Source: Pedobacter mucosus
GTDB lineage: Bacteria > Bacteroidota > Bacteroidia > Sphingobacteriales > Sphingobacteriaceae
Assembly (NCBI RefSeq): GCF_022200785.1
Contig: NZ_CP087585.1
Coordinates: forward strand, 3,100,001 to 3,164,000
Direction of reading: 5' to 3'
Length of the DNA: 64,000 bases
Below, piece by piece: positions 38,205-45,724 of the stretch (its first letter is position 1; every line of letters starts with the position of its first letter). A program made the position numbers and the translations under genes. A model generated the notes under the pieces. The model saw only the letters and a list, made by a program, of their open reading frames with translations. It was not told the DNA's origin and did no database searches.

Positions 38205-38428
38205 TTTTTAGCGAATGGGTGATAGGAAATGGAGAATAGAGAATGGGAAATGGGTTGAGAGGCAAATCACTATACTTCTAGTCTATTCCCTATTTCCTCC
38301 CCTTTCTATTTTGAGAAATTGATAACAGTAAATAGGAAATGGGTTGGGCGGCAAATCACTATACCTTTAGTCTGTTTCCTATTTCCCCTCTTTCTATTTC
38401 CTGCTTTTCTATTCCCTCCTCTTTCTAT
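38205..38428. repeat. Purine/pyrimidine snap-back repeat cluster between kdpF and kdpA
   Basis: A unit beginning ggaaatgggttg and running through ggcaaatcactatac to cctatttcc occurs twice with a period of 89 bp (from 38246 and from 38335). Each copy is itself purine-rich on the left and pyrimidine-rich on the right. No gene is present. Confidence 0.75.
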
Positions 38429-38429
38429 T

Positions 38430-38507
38430 TTAAAATTTTTCTGGTTTGATCAGCACGTAAATCATATAGATAAATACGGCGATGGCGATAATGAATAATG
38501 CGATCAT
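38430..38507 (-). CDS. kdpF: Potassium-transporting ATPase small subunit KdpF
   Basis: This 25-aa peptide (MIALFIIAIAVFIYMIYVLI then KPEKF) is a single membrane helix with the K/R-P-E-K-F ending characteristic of KdpF. It stabilises the KdpABC complex. It is encoded upstream of kdpA on the same strand, 5 bp after another 26-aa ORF. The gap to kdpA is 233 bp because of the repeat cluster. Confidence 0.88.
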   Translation of the reverse strand: MIALFIIAIAVFIYMIYVLIKPEKF

Positions 38508-38512
38508 AATTT

Positions 38513-38593
38513 TTAGATTTTTTCGAACCAGTCGATTGATTTGTAAGCTGTCCAGCAGAGCAGCATAAGGATGAAGAATAGTAGTAATGTCAT
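38513..38593 (-). CDS. 26-aa membrane micro-ORF upstream of kdpF
   Basis: The ATG at 38593 opens a frame of one hydrophobic helix (MTLLLFFILMLLCW) and an amphipathic tail (TAYKSIDWFEKI). It stops 5 bp before the kdpF start. Position and composition suggest a second small Kdp-associated membrane peptide, or a leader peptide. I recognise no named family. Confidence 0.5.
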   Translation of the reverse strand: MTLLLFFILMLLCWTAYKSIDWFEKI

Positions 38594-38617
38594 GATTGTT
38601 TTAATTTACATCCCTGT

Positions 38618-38634
38618 AACCAAGTGTTATGCCA
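38618..38634 (-). promoter_or_regulatory. Possible sigma-54 promoter of the kdp operon
   Basis: On the minus strand TGGCATAACACTTGGTT resembles the -24/-12 pattern TGGCAC-N5-TTGCA, with a G for C mismatch at the -12 element. It ends 25 bp before the first micro-ORF of the operon, a suitable distance. No sigma-54 activator is in the window. Confidence 0.35.
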
Positions 38635-38712
38635 TAAAAACTAACAACGAATTAAGTAATTGATTTTTAGATATTTAACAACATTTTAATAAGCCGTCTC
38701 AAATATTAACCA

Positions 38713-38746
38713 AAAATACCCTTCCAAAATGGAAGGGTATTTTTTC
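38713..38746. terminator. Bidirectional Rho-independent terminator
   Basis: ATACCCTTCC pairs perfectly with GGAAGGGTAT around a four-base loop, with five A before and six T after, so it can stop transcripts from both sides. It separates the kdp promoter region from genes to the right. Confidence 0.8.
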
Positions 38747-38804
38747 ATATTGAAAATTGTTTAAAGGAGTTAAGTTACTGATTGGCTAAAAAAAGAATTA
38801 CCGT

Positions 38805-38999
38805 ATGAATAAATTGCCAATCATTGATCAGGTGGAAATCTTGATCATAGAGGATATTACGAATTATTACTTAAGATTTAAGGATTTGCTTTACAAAGTT
38901 AGATTGCACACTACCACCTTACATAAACTAAAATATCCAGTTTATTGTAAATGGAGAAATTATAAACAGGCGATAGTTTCTTCAGGCAGAAATGAATAA
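38805..38999 (+). CDS. Hypothetical 64-aa protein
   Basis: The frame (MNKLPIIDQVEILIIEDITN...) is basic in its second half (LHKLKYPVYCKWRNYK) and has no recognised domain. No clear ribosome binding site is seen. It overlaps no other gene. Its opposite strand would be the 3' untranslated tail of the DUF808 gene. It may be a real small protein or chance. Confidence 0.3.
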   Translation: MNKLPIIDQVEILIIEDITNYYLRFKDLLYKVRLHTTTLHKLKYPVYCKWRNYKQAIVSSGRNE

Positions 39000-39029
39000 A
39001 GAATTTTATTATCATAGAAGATTTAGAAA

Positions 39030-39914
39030 CTAACCCACCACAGCTTTATCGCCTTTAAACAGCAACCTAATCTTTTTCCAGGCAACTACAGCGGTTACTA
39101 CCAATAAACCGGCAATAATGCCAATGCTAAATTCTTTTATAATGGATGGAACTTTTGGTAACAGATCATGAAAAAAACCGATGTTATGCACAAATATGCC
39201 ACCTGCAACGAGGATTAAGGCTATTGTACCAGCAAAACTTAACATCCGCACAAGAATTGGCAATGATTTTACAAGTAAAGTGCCTAAGCCAAAAAGGAAA
39301 CCTTTGTTACCGCTTTTTTTAATTAGTTTGTAACCTGCGTCATCCATCCTCACAATAAGCGCCACAATTCCGTAAACACCTATTGTAGCTAATAATGCAA
39401 CTATCGAAACCGTCAATATTTGAATAGTTATACTCTTTTCCATCACCGTTCCAAGCGCAATGATTACAATTTCTACAGAAAGAATAAAATCCGTAGTGAT
39501 GGCAGATCTAACCTTGGCTTTTTCAACAGTGCTATCATCTTCGTCAATATTCTTTATGGTTTTTGGGTCCACTTCGGCATGAGGAAAGAAATAATGTACA
39601 ATCTTTTCTACCCCTTCATAAGCCAAAAAAAATCCACCTAGAATAAGTATTATTTTTATAGCCAATGGCAAAAAAGCACTAAGCAGCAAGGCAATTGGAA
39701 CGATGATAAGTTTATTAAGGAAAGAACCTTTTGTTATAGACCAAAGTACGGGAAGTTCCCTAGACTCAAGAAAGCCAGTAGCTTTTTCTGCATTTACTGC
39801 AAGATCATCTCCTAATATGCCAGCGGTTTTTTTTGTGGCGATTTTCGCCGTAATTGCTACATCATCCATTAATGCTGCGATATCATCTAAAATCGCGAAG
39901 AAACCTGATGCCAT
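39030..39914 (-). CDS. DUF808 family inner-membrane protein (YedI-like)
   Basis: This 294-aa membrane protein starts at the ATG at 39914 (MASGFFAILDDIAALMDDVA, the conserved family opening). The frame is open 15 codons further. KTAGILGDDLAVNAEKATGF and REL-PVLWSITKGSFLNK follow, then about seven hydrophobic segments. YFFPHAEVD is a conserved cytosolic stretch. Molecular function is unknown. It is a single-gene unit facing the terminator at 38713. Confidence 0.92.
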   Translation of the reverse strand: MASGFFAILDDIAALMDDVAITAKIATKKTAGILGDDLAVNAEKATGFLESRELPVLWSITKGSFLNKLIIVPIALLLSAFLPLAIKIILILGGFFLAYEGVEKIVHYFFPHAEVDPKTIKNIDEDDSTVEKAKVRSAITTDFILSVEIVIIALGTVMEKSITIQILTVSIVALLATIGVYGIVALIVRMDDAGYKLIKKSGNKGFLFGLGTLLVKSLPILVRMLSFAGTIALILVAGGIFVHNIGFFHDLLPKVPSIIKEFSIGIIAGLLVVTAVVAWKKIRLLFKGDKAVVG

Positions 39915-40113
39915 ATTTAAAATTTTGTAAAATTCCGTACCCTTATACCTGATCAACAAACTTAAATCTTGGTAAATAGTTTTAATTTGTTGTAATGGTA
40001 ATTGCGGTGAAATTAAATCATTTATTTTAAATATCGATAAATTAAAGACTGTAAAATGCCTTGATATTTATGCCGGCAACCCAACTAACGCCAATAATCA
40101 ACATATTAATAAA

Positions 40114-40581
40114 CTAAAAATTTGGCTCTTTTATTACAATGTTATGCGTTACCACTTCGTTATCTTTAACTTCGAATGGACTGATTTGATCAGTTCCTTT
40201 CAGGAAATCTCCATAAAATGTTTTGTTCTTTGCCATAACAAATATTGAATACTTTCCTGGCGATAATTTACATTGAAAAAACCCATCTTCATTTGTTTGG
40301 GCAGTTGATACGAAGTCTGAGTTAACTGCAGTAAATGAGGGTGAAATAACTACAATTTGCTTACGCGTGGTAAGTTTATAGATAATCAATGCTCTTTCGC
40401 TAGAATGTTTTGATGTATCAGAAGTTAGCACATTAGCATGCACTACCGAAACTTTACCTTCAACGCCTTGCTTAATATTTTGGTTTCTGGCGATAGTTAA
40501 AGTACAAGACTGAGAAAATAAACCTATCGTAAAAAATAAGATTATCCAAAGTTTTATTGTGGAGAGCGTTGATAAGTTCAT
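40114..40581 (-). CDS. Hypothetical lipoprotein with carboxypeptidase-regulatory-like fold
   Basis: This 155-aa protein has a signal peptide with lipobox FSQSC (Cys26). A single beta-sandwich pattern follows: GVEGKVSVVHANV at the start and QTNEDGFFQCKLSPGKYSIF, the turn typical of CarboxypepD_reg-like domains. It is probably an outer- or inner-membrane-anchored structural protein. It is divergent from the AraC-type gene with 189 bp between. Confidence 0.7.
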   Translation of the reverse strand: MNLSTLSTIKLWIILFFTIGLFSQSCTLTIARNQNIKQGVEGKVSVVHANVLTSDTSKHSSERALIIYKLTTRKQIVVISPSFTAVNSDFVSTAQTNEDGFFQCKLSPGKYSIFVMAKNKTFYGDFLKGTDQISPFEVKDNEVVTHNIVIKEPNF

Positions 40582-40770
40582 ATTTGGTTTTCGTAAATAT
40601 ATGTTTTTCGATAGTCTTTAATCGAATAAACTGTAACTATCATTAATCATTTTATTAAATGTCTAAATAATCATAGATTTCATATCTATAGGAAGTAAAC
40701 GCTGTTGTGTATATTTGAGAGTCATGCAGTTATATGACGCCTTATATTGTATAAACAAATGGAGAATACA

Positions 40771-41505
40771 ATGCATTTTCAACTCATTGAACCCGATAAA
40801 TCACTCCATGATTTTGTTTATTGTTTTTCTTCTTTACAAAATTTTTCAAACCAGCACAATGCCGTAATCATCCCGAATGGTAAAGTTGATTTGATATTCC
40901 AAGCTCACGAAAATCAACTTCGAGTGGCATTATTGGGTTTAGAAACAAAACCGAAATATACTAATCAAGAGGTCACCAATTTTTATTCAGTTAGCTTCAA
41001 TCCGCTTGCAATAGAATATATTTTTGATCAATCAATCGCTGAGATCATAAATACTGGTAAAATATTAGCAAGCAATTTTTGGAATTTTAGCCTTGAAGAC
41101 TTAAATAACTTTGAAGAATTTTGCAGCAAAATAACAAAGAAAATCTATTCCCTTTTACCAAGCAAAATAGATGAACGCAAACGAAAATTATTCCAATCGA
41201 TTTTTAAATCAAATGGCGAAATATCAATCAGTGACCTCTCCGAAAAAGTGTTTTGGAGCCAGCGACAAATAAACCGTTATTTTAACCAACAATTCGGACT
41301 TTCTTTAAAGGCATACTGCAAAATACTTCGTTTCCAAGCTTCCCTGCCACATATTAAAAATGGCGAGCTATATCCACAGCTTAACTTTACTGACCAATCG
41401 CACTTTATTAAAGAAATTAAACAGTTCTCAGGTGTTTCACCGAAAGAATTATACAAGAATAAAAATGACCGATTTTTACAATTTTTATCCTATGAGGAAC
41501 AATAA
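40771..41505 (+). CDS. AraC family transcriptional regulator
   Basis: This regulator is read from the ATG at 40771, preceded by GGAG at a good distance (244 aa); ATGs upstream would add eight residues. The N-terminal half (about 1-130) resembles the DUF6597-type sensor domain of Bacteroidota regulators (LHDFVYCFSSL, VIIPNGKVDLIFQ). The C-terminal half has two helix-turn-helix motifs, ISDLSEKVFWSQRQINRYFN and LNFTDQSHFIKEIKQFSGVS. It lies 23 bp before the monooxygenase gene, which it probably controls. Confidence 0.88.
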   Translation: MHFQLIEPDKSLHDFVYCFSSLQNFSNQHNAVIIPNGKVDLIFQAHENQLRVALLGLETKPKYTNQEVTNFYSVSFNPLAIEYIFDQSIAEIINTGKILASNFWNFSLEDLNNFEEFCSKITKKIYSLLPSKIDERKRKLFQSIFKSNGEISISDLSEKVFWSQRQINRYFNQQFGLSLKAYCKILRFQASLPHIKNGELYPQLNFTDQSHFIKEIKQFSGVSPKELYKNKNDRFLQFLSYEEQ

Positions 41506-41528
41506 TTTTGTAGTCTAAACATTAAAAC

Positions 41529-42698
41529 ATGTTATTACAAAATAAAGAGATAGCGATTGTAGGCGGTGGTCCGGGTGGACTGATTTTGGCAAGACTTTTA
41601 CAACTGAAAAATTTTAAAGTTAAAGTTTATGAAAGAGACATCGATAAAAATGCAAGAGTGCAAGGGTCTCCTCTTGATTTACACGAAAATTCAGGTTTGG
41701 TAGCTTTAAGAAAAGCTGACTTATTAAATGAGTTTAAAAAAAATTACCTACCTGGTGCCGATAAAACTACCATTACCAATGAGAAAGCGGAAATAGTTTT
41801 TAGCGACCATGAAACCAAACAAAAAGAAGATTTCGGACATGAGCATTTTCGTCCAGAGATAGACCGAGGCGCATTACGCACAATTTTAATAGAATCATTG
41901 CAGGCTGAAAATATTGTTTGGAACAGCCACTTTTTAGCAATGGAAAAAAAAGGAAATGGTTGGCTGTTGCATTTCAAAAACGGCAAAAGTTTTTATGCAG
42001 ATCTAGTGATCGGTGCTGATGGAGCAAATTCAAAAATCAGACCCTACCTAACAGATATAAAGTCGATTTATTCAGGAATTACTATGCTTGAAGGCAATGT
42101 ATATGAAGCTCAAAAATATTTGCCGAACATCTCTGCCATACTTCGTGGTGGAAAAATTATGGCTTTTGGAAACAAAAGAAATATTTTAATGGGACAAAAA
42201 GCAAATAAAGAAATTGGTTTTTATGCAAGTTTCAAAGCAGAAGAAAATTGGGCTAGTAAAAGTGGCTTAAACTTTTCTGATAAAACACAAATGCTGGAAT
42301 GGTTTAAGAAGGAATATGCTGAATGGAGTAATGTGTGGCACGAATTATTCGAAAATTCAATACTACCATTTATCCCGCGACCAATAAATTTTATGCCATT
42401 AAACCAAACTTGGGAAGCCTTACCTAACTTAACGATTATTGGTGATGCAGCCCATGTTATGCCGCCCTTTGCCGGAGAAGGTGTAAATATGGCGATGCTT
42501 GATGCGTTAGAATTGAGCGAGTGCTTATCATCTAATGAACACAAAACGTTAAAAGAAGCAATTTCATTTTTTGAAATAAACATGCTTAAAAGAGCTTCTG
42601 TAATAACAAAAGAATCTATTGAAAACGGCGAAAAAATGCATAGCGAAAATGCGCTTACTACTATGACTAATTTTTTTAGCGGACACGATGATGAATAA
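41529..42698 (+). CDS. FAD-dependent monooxygenase, Tet(X)-like
   Basis: This 389-aa class A flavin hydroxylase has GGGPGGL (12-18) for the ADP part of FAD, VYERDIDKNARVQGSPLDLH with the basic/DLH pattern seen in Tet(X), GADGANSKIR in the middle and GDAAHVMPPFAGEGVNM in the C-terminal third. The layout SPLDLHENSGL and EALPNLTIIGDAAH closely follow tetracycline-inactivating monooxygenases. Substrate is unproven: chromosomal relatives with many substrates exist. It is co-oriented with the AraC gene. Confidence 0.85.
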   Translation: MLLQNKEIAIVGGGPGGLILARLLQLKNFKVKVYERDIDKNARVQGSPLDLHENSGLVALRKADLLNEFKKNYLPGADKTTITNEKAEIVFSDHETKQKEDFGHEHFRPEIDRGALRTILIESLQAENIVWNSHFLAMEKKGNGWLLHFKNGKSFYADLVIGADGANSKIRPYLTDIKSIYSGITMLEGNVYEAQKYLPNISAILRGGKIMAFGNKRNILMGQKANKEIGFYASFKAEENWASKSGLNFSDKTQMLEWFKKEYAEWSNVWHELFENSILPFIPRPINFMPLNQTWEALPNLTIIGDAAHVMPPFAGEGVNMAMLDALELSECLSSNEHKTLKEAISFFEINMLKRASVITKESIENGEKMHSENALTTMTNFFSGHDDE

Positions 42699-42884
42699 AT
42701 TAGGTTATATGGGTTAGATCAAAGGATAAATTGTTTGCCAAAGCGATGATTAGCTAAAAGTTGAGATTGATATCGATTCGAGATAGTCTGTATTTGTATT
42801 AGCGGCCCTGCTTTTATAGTTTTAAAGATATATTCATACCTCTAATTTGTTTTTTTAATAAAAAGCCCTTTAAACAACAAAAAA

Positions 42885-42906
42885 GCCACCTTAGCGGTGG
42901 CTTCTA
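42885..42906 (-). terminator. Terminator of the displaced tRNA gene
   Basis: On the minus strand AAGCCACC-gctaa-GGTGGCTT is followed by six T, starting four bases after the CCA end of the tRNA fragment. It would terminate the original tRNA transcript. Confidence 0.75.
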
Positions 42907-42909
42907 ATG

Positions 42910-42928
42910 TGGTGGAGAATATCGGATT
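42910..42928 (-). tRNA. tRNA 3'-end fragment (partial), integration-site scar
   Basis: On the minus strand AATCCGATATTCTCCACCA is the end of a T-arm, the acceptor strand ATTCTCC, discriminator A and CCA, as in Bacteroidota tRNA-Ala. Nothing upstream on that strand continues the tRNA, so only the 3' end is present. This is the typical trace of a tyrosine-recombinase element inserted in a tRNA gene. Confidence 0.6.
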
Positions 42929-42997
42929 GAAAAATTCGCCTAATATTTCTCCATAGATGCCTTTTTGATACTCTGAGAGGTGTTTCACTTTTCTCAT

Positions 42998-43375
42998 TTC
43001 GCTGTTTTTAGAGGGCTAGTGGCAGACTTATGTCAGACTTTTAACCCTTAATTTCTATCATAAAATTACAAAAAAACAAGCTTATATCCAAGAAAAAGGC
43101 AACTTGTTCCTTCGCAACTTTTTTAAGTTGAAAAAATCTAGTGTCAGACTTTTTTCGAAAGTCCCCATACCGAAACATATCAAACTATAAGTCATGTAAA
43201 TAAAAAGGTTGCTTTTTAGCAAATATCAAAACGCGATTATAAAAGTGTTGTCTGATAAATTGATGTCAATTGACCTCATCTACAATAATTTAACATAACA
43301 CCTTTTCCTTCGACATAAAAAAAATTAAAATGGTGCAACGGAGGTCAATTAAATTGGTTTGGCCTCCACGTCGGG
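42998..43375. other. Intergenic region inside the island, no gene seen
   Basis: This stretch holds two copies of a GTCAGACTTtt word (near 43037 and 43142) and nothing coding. It may be part of the element's end or a relic. Confidence 0.4.
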
Positions 43376-44812
43376 TTATAAATCAAAAAGTGAATTCATA
43401 AGGGCTTCAGACTGTACCAGCCCTGGATGGCTTTCCTTATTTTTAACACCATAGGTAGTGACCATCGTTAAAAATACCGTTTTCTTTGTTCCAGTTTGTT
43501 GTTGGAAACAATCGATTTTACTATTTAGTTCAGTGGCATAAGCTTTAGTTATCTCAAAAGGTTTGGCAGAAAATTTTATTTCGCAAACGCTAATGCACCT
43601 ATCATTACGATCTATGAGCAGGTCAATTTGTGCGCCTTTTTCTGTTTTAGCTTTTGGTTGGTATCTCCATACCGATTCTTCAGTGTATATCGCTTCTATC
43701 CCCATCGCCTTTTTAATTTGGGGTATATGCTTTAAACAAATACTTTCAAATGCATTTCCGCTCCAGCTTGTCCAAGATTGTGCGGTCATTGCCTTTAGCC
43801 ATGTCCCGCTACCGGTTGCCTTGCTTCCATCTATATATTTTAAATAAAATAACGAGTATTCATCGACCAATTTATAAAGTTTGTCCCTGCTTGTTTTTCC
43901 AAATGGGGTATAATCTGTTATAAAACCAGATTCAATCAATTCATCCAATAATTTGGTAGTATGTCCACCGGTTGTGAGCTTGCAGGTATTAATGATTTCT
44001 TGTCGTGACAAGCCCTTCCCTTTCTTTGCGAGCGCCCTTACGATATCGATATGACTTTGCGCATTGTCAAAAAGAGAAAAATAGAGGTTTTTGAATTCGT
44101 CCACAAGAAGCCCGTCTTTTGTAAAACACAGCTTATCGATCACCTGGGCTCCACTCTCTCCAGGTACAATTTCCTTTAGATAATGCGGGATGCCTCCCAT
44201 AGCCATGTATAGTTGCAGGAGTTGGTATTTATCAAGTTTTATCTTCCTGTTTTTCAGATAAGCAGCCGTTTCTCCTACTGTAAAAGGCAGTAACCTGATC
44301 CGTTTTGTTACCCGGTTATGTAATCCCCCCTTGTTGTTTATAATTTTTGTGATCATCCAAGAGGCTGATGATCCACACATAACCACTACAAGTTTGGGCA
44401 GCCGTGATGCCCAGGTATTCCAGAACTGTTCAAATGCCGGCAAAAATCCAGATTTTGGGGTATCTATCCAGGGAAATTCGTCCATGAAGATGATTGTTCT
44501 TTGGTTTTTAACCAGAGGAGTTAGATATTGTTTGAGCATTTCAAATGCCTTAAGCCAGCTGTCTGGCTTGGCCAGAGGTAGGGATCCGGAAGCGTGAGTT
44601 AATGCCAAGCTAAATCCTTCCAACTGTTGATCTAAAGTAGCGTGGTGAATACCTGAATATTCAAAGGCAGGTTCCCTGCTGAATCCATTTCTGACAAGGA
44701 AGGTTTTACCTACACGTCTCCTTCCGTAGATTGCTACCAGTTCTGCATCCCCGGATTTTTCTATGTCCAGTAATAACTTTTTTTCTGCTGCCCGCCCGAT
44801 TATTGTTTCCAT
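43376..44812 (-). CDS. AAA family ATP-binding protein with DUF234-type nuclease-like tail
   Basis: This 478-aa protein starts at the ATG at 44812 (METIIGRAAEKK); the frame is open 25 codons earlier. Walker A is GRRRVGKT (30-37), Walker B is IIFMDEFPW, and VVMCGSSASWM is a sensor-type block. A winged-helix region follows, then a C-terminal PD-(D/E)xK-like stretch (QIDLLIDRNDRCISVCEIKF). This is the archaeal-ATPase/DUF234 family common in Bacteroidota. Function is unknown; the nuclease-like tail suits a defence or DNA-processing role. Repeats upstream suggest specific control. Confidence 0.82.
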   Translation of the reverse strand: METIIGRAAEKKLLLDIEKSGDAELVAIYGRRRVGKTFLVRNGFSREPAFEYSGIHHATLDQQLEGFSLALTHASGSLPLAKPDSWLKAFEMLKQYLTPLVKNQRTIIFMDEFPWIDTPKSGFLPAFEQFWNTWASRLPKLVVVMCGSSASWMITKIINNKGGLHNRVTKRIRLLPFTVGETAAYLKNRKIKLDKYQLLQLYMAMGGIPHYLKEIVPGESGAQVIDKLCFTKDGLLVDEFKNLYFSLFDNAQSHIDIVRALAKKGKGLSRQEIINTCKLTTGGHTTKLLDELIESGFITDYTPFGKTSRDKLYKLVDEYSLFYLKYIDGSKATGSGTWLKAMTAQSWTSWSGNAFESICLKHIPQIKKAMGIEAIYTEESVWRYQPKAKTEKGAQIDLLIDRNDRCISVCEIKFSAKPFEITKAYATELNSKIDCFQQQTGTKKTVFLTMVTTYGVKNKESHPGLVQSEALMNSLFDL

Positions 44813-44852
44813 CTGATCTCTATTGTGTAGCAAAGATAAGAAGTACAACCGA

Positions 44853-44944
44853 GTTATGGCGTAATAGAAGGATTTATATTGCGCCATAACTATATTTTAC
44901 TGACCAGTTATGGCGTGGTATGTGTTTTTATAATGCGCCATAAG
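44853..44944. promoter_or_regulatory. Four alternating TTATGGCG/CGCCATAA boxes upstream of the ATPase gene
   Basis: TTATGGCG occurs at 44854 and 44908, and its complement CGCCATAA at 44882 and 44936. Starts are spaced 28, 26 and 28 bp, so the boxes form two similar inverted repeats. They lie 42-132 bp upstream of the ATPase start. They look like a double operator. Confidence 0.55.
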
Positions 44945-44993
44945 TATGCTTTTTTGAATTAATATTGACTTGTAAGCCTTCATGTGTTCATAA

Positions 44994-45323
44994 TTACGCG
45001 ATGTTAGTGATAATTTGAAAGTTATAAAAACTGACCCGAATTTCCTCTTCCAATACCTGCAGGGATCTTGCTTTTATAAGCTGGTCTGCAATGCGCTCTT
45101 CCATAAAAGTATTGATGGCATTAAGACTTCTTGGAAACCCACAGTACGAGTATAGTTGTACCATGGTCTCTTTGATTTCATTGATAGTTAGCCCTGCATC
45201 AAGTGCTGTATTCAGTTCCTGCTTTAGTTGTTTTAAATTTCCAACCGTCGTTAAAGATGATACACCAACAATTGCCTGTTGGCGAGCGCTTAGTTTATTA
45301 CCTGGAGATTTTGCAAGGGGTGA
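44994..45323 (-). pseudogene. Carboxymuconolactone decarboxylase family remnant, 5' end missing
   Basis: On the minus strand the frame reads AKSPGNKLSARQQAIVGVSS, then LKQLKQELNTALDAGLT and YSYCGFPRSLNAINTFMEER, the active-site region of the AhpD/CMD family, and stops at 44994. Upstream it hits a TGA at 45324 before any start codon, and homology ends there. The missing front and lack of a start make this a truncated gene. Confidence 0.7.
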
Positions 45324-45724
45324 TCAGGTCATTACGGAATTTTGACTCAATGGATTTAGGTCAAAATTGACCACTAAAAGGAATTGATAACTAGATCCCT
45401 GAGATGCGAGATCCATTTTCCGAAACTGGTCAATTTGCTACTGAATCGCTTGCTCAGTGCCATCGAAATCTCCACCTATTCATCAAAACAAACATAAGGC
45501 CTAATGGGCTTAAATTGTGCAGAAGCGATGGCAGGAAATAGCGACCTTTATGAAAAAGAACAGCTTGTGGATAAACCAGAATAGAATGACCCCGTTGCAC
45601 AAATTTTTGATTACTTCTAAATCCATTGATTTATAGTGTGTTATGAGAAAAAAAATGTTGGCGAGAGGGGGGTTCAACTGACACGGTTTATCCAATATAC
45701 CTATATATTTTTCTTAAGGGATCT
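45324..45724. other. Degraded sequence with IS21-like end motifs
   Basis: Motifs such as tcaaaattgaccac (45360-45373) and gaaactggtcaattt (45421-45435) resemble the repeated ends of the intact IS21 element at 53.7 kb. Short fragments of coding sequence follow, but no gene. I read it as the scar of an older insertion that cut the decarboxylase gene. Confidence 0.35.

Larger units (their letters stand above)
42842..42997 (-). other. Island left junction: conserved end sequence (copy A) fused to tRNA 3' end
   Basis: Minus-strand frame from the ATG at 42997 encodes MRKVKHLSEYQKGIYGEILG and EFFN, then runs into a tRNA remnant and its terminator. The first 24 codons match a second copy at 48541 at protein level, with many synonymous differences. 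Homology stops exactly where the tRNA sequence begins (about 42928). I read this as the end of an integrated element, not as a full gene. Confidence 0.55.

Noticed and set aside
38197..38265. Longer KdpA N-terminus of 23 residues
   Set aside because: The added residues are translated repeat sequence; the conserved KdpA start is at 38196.
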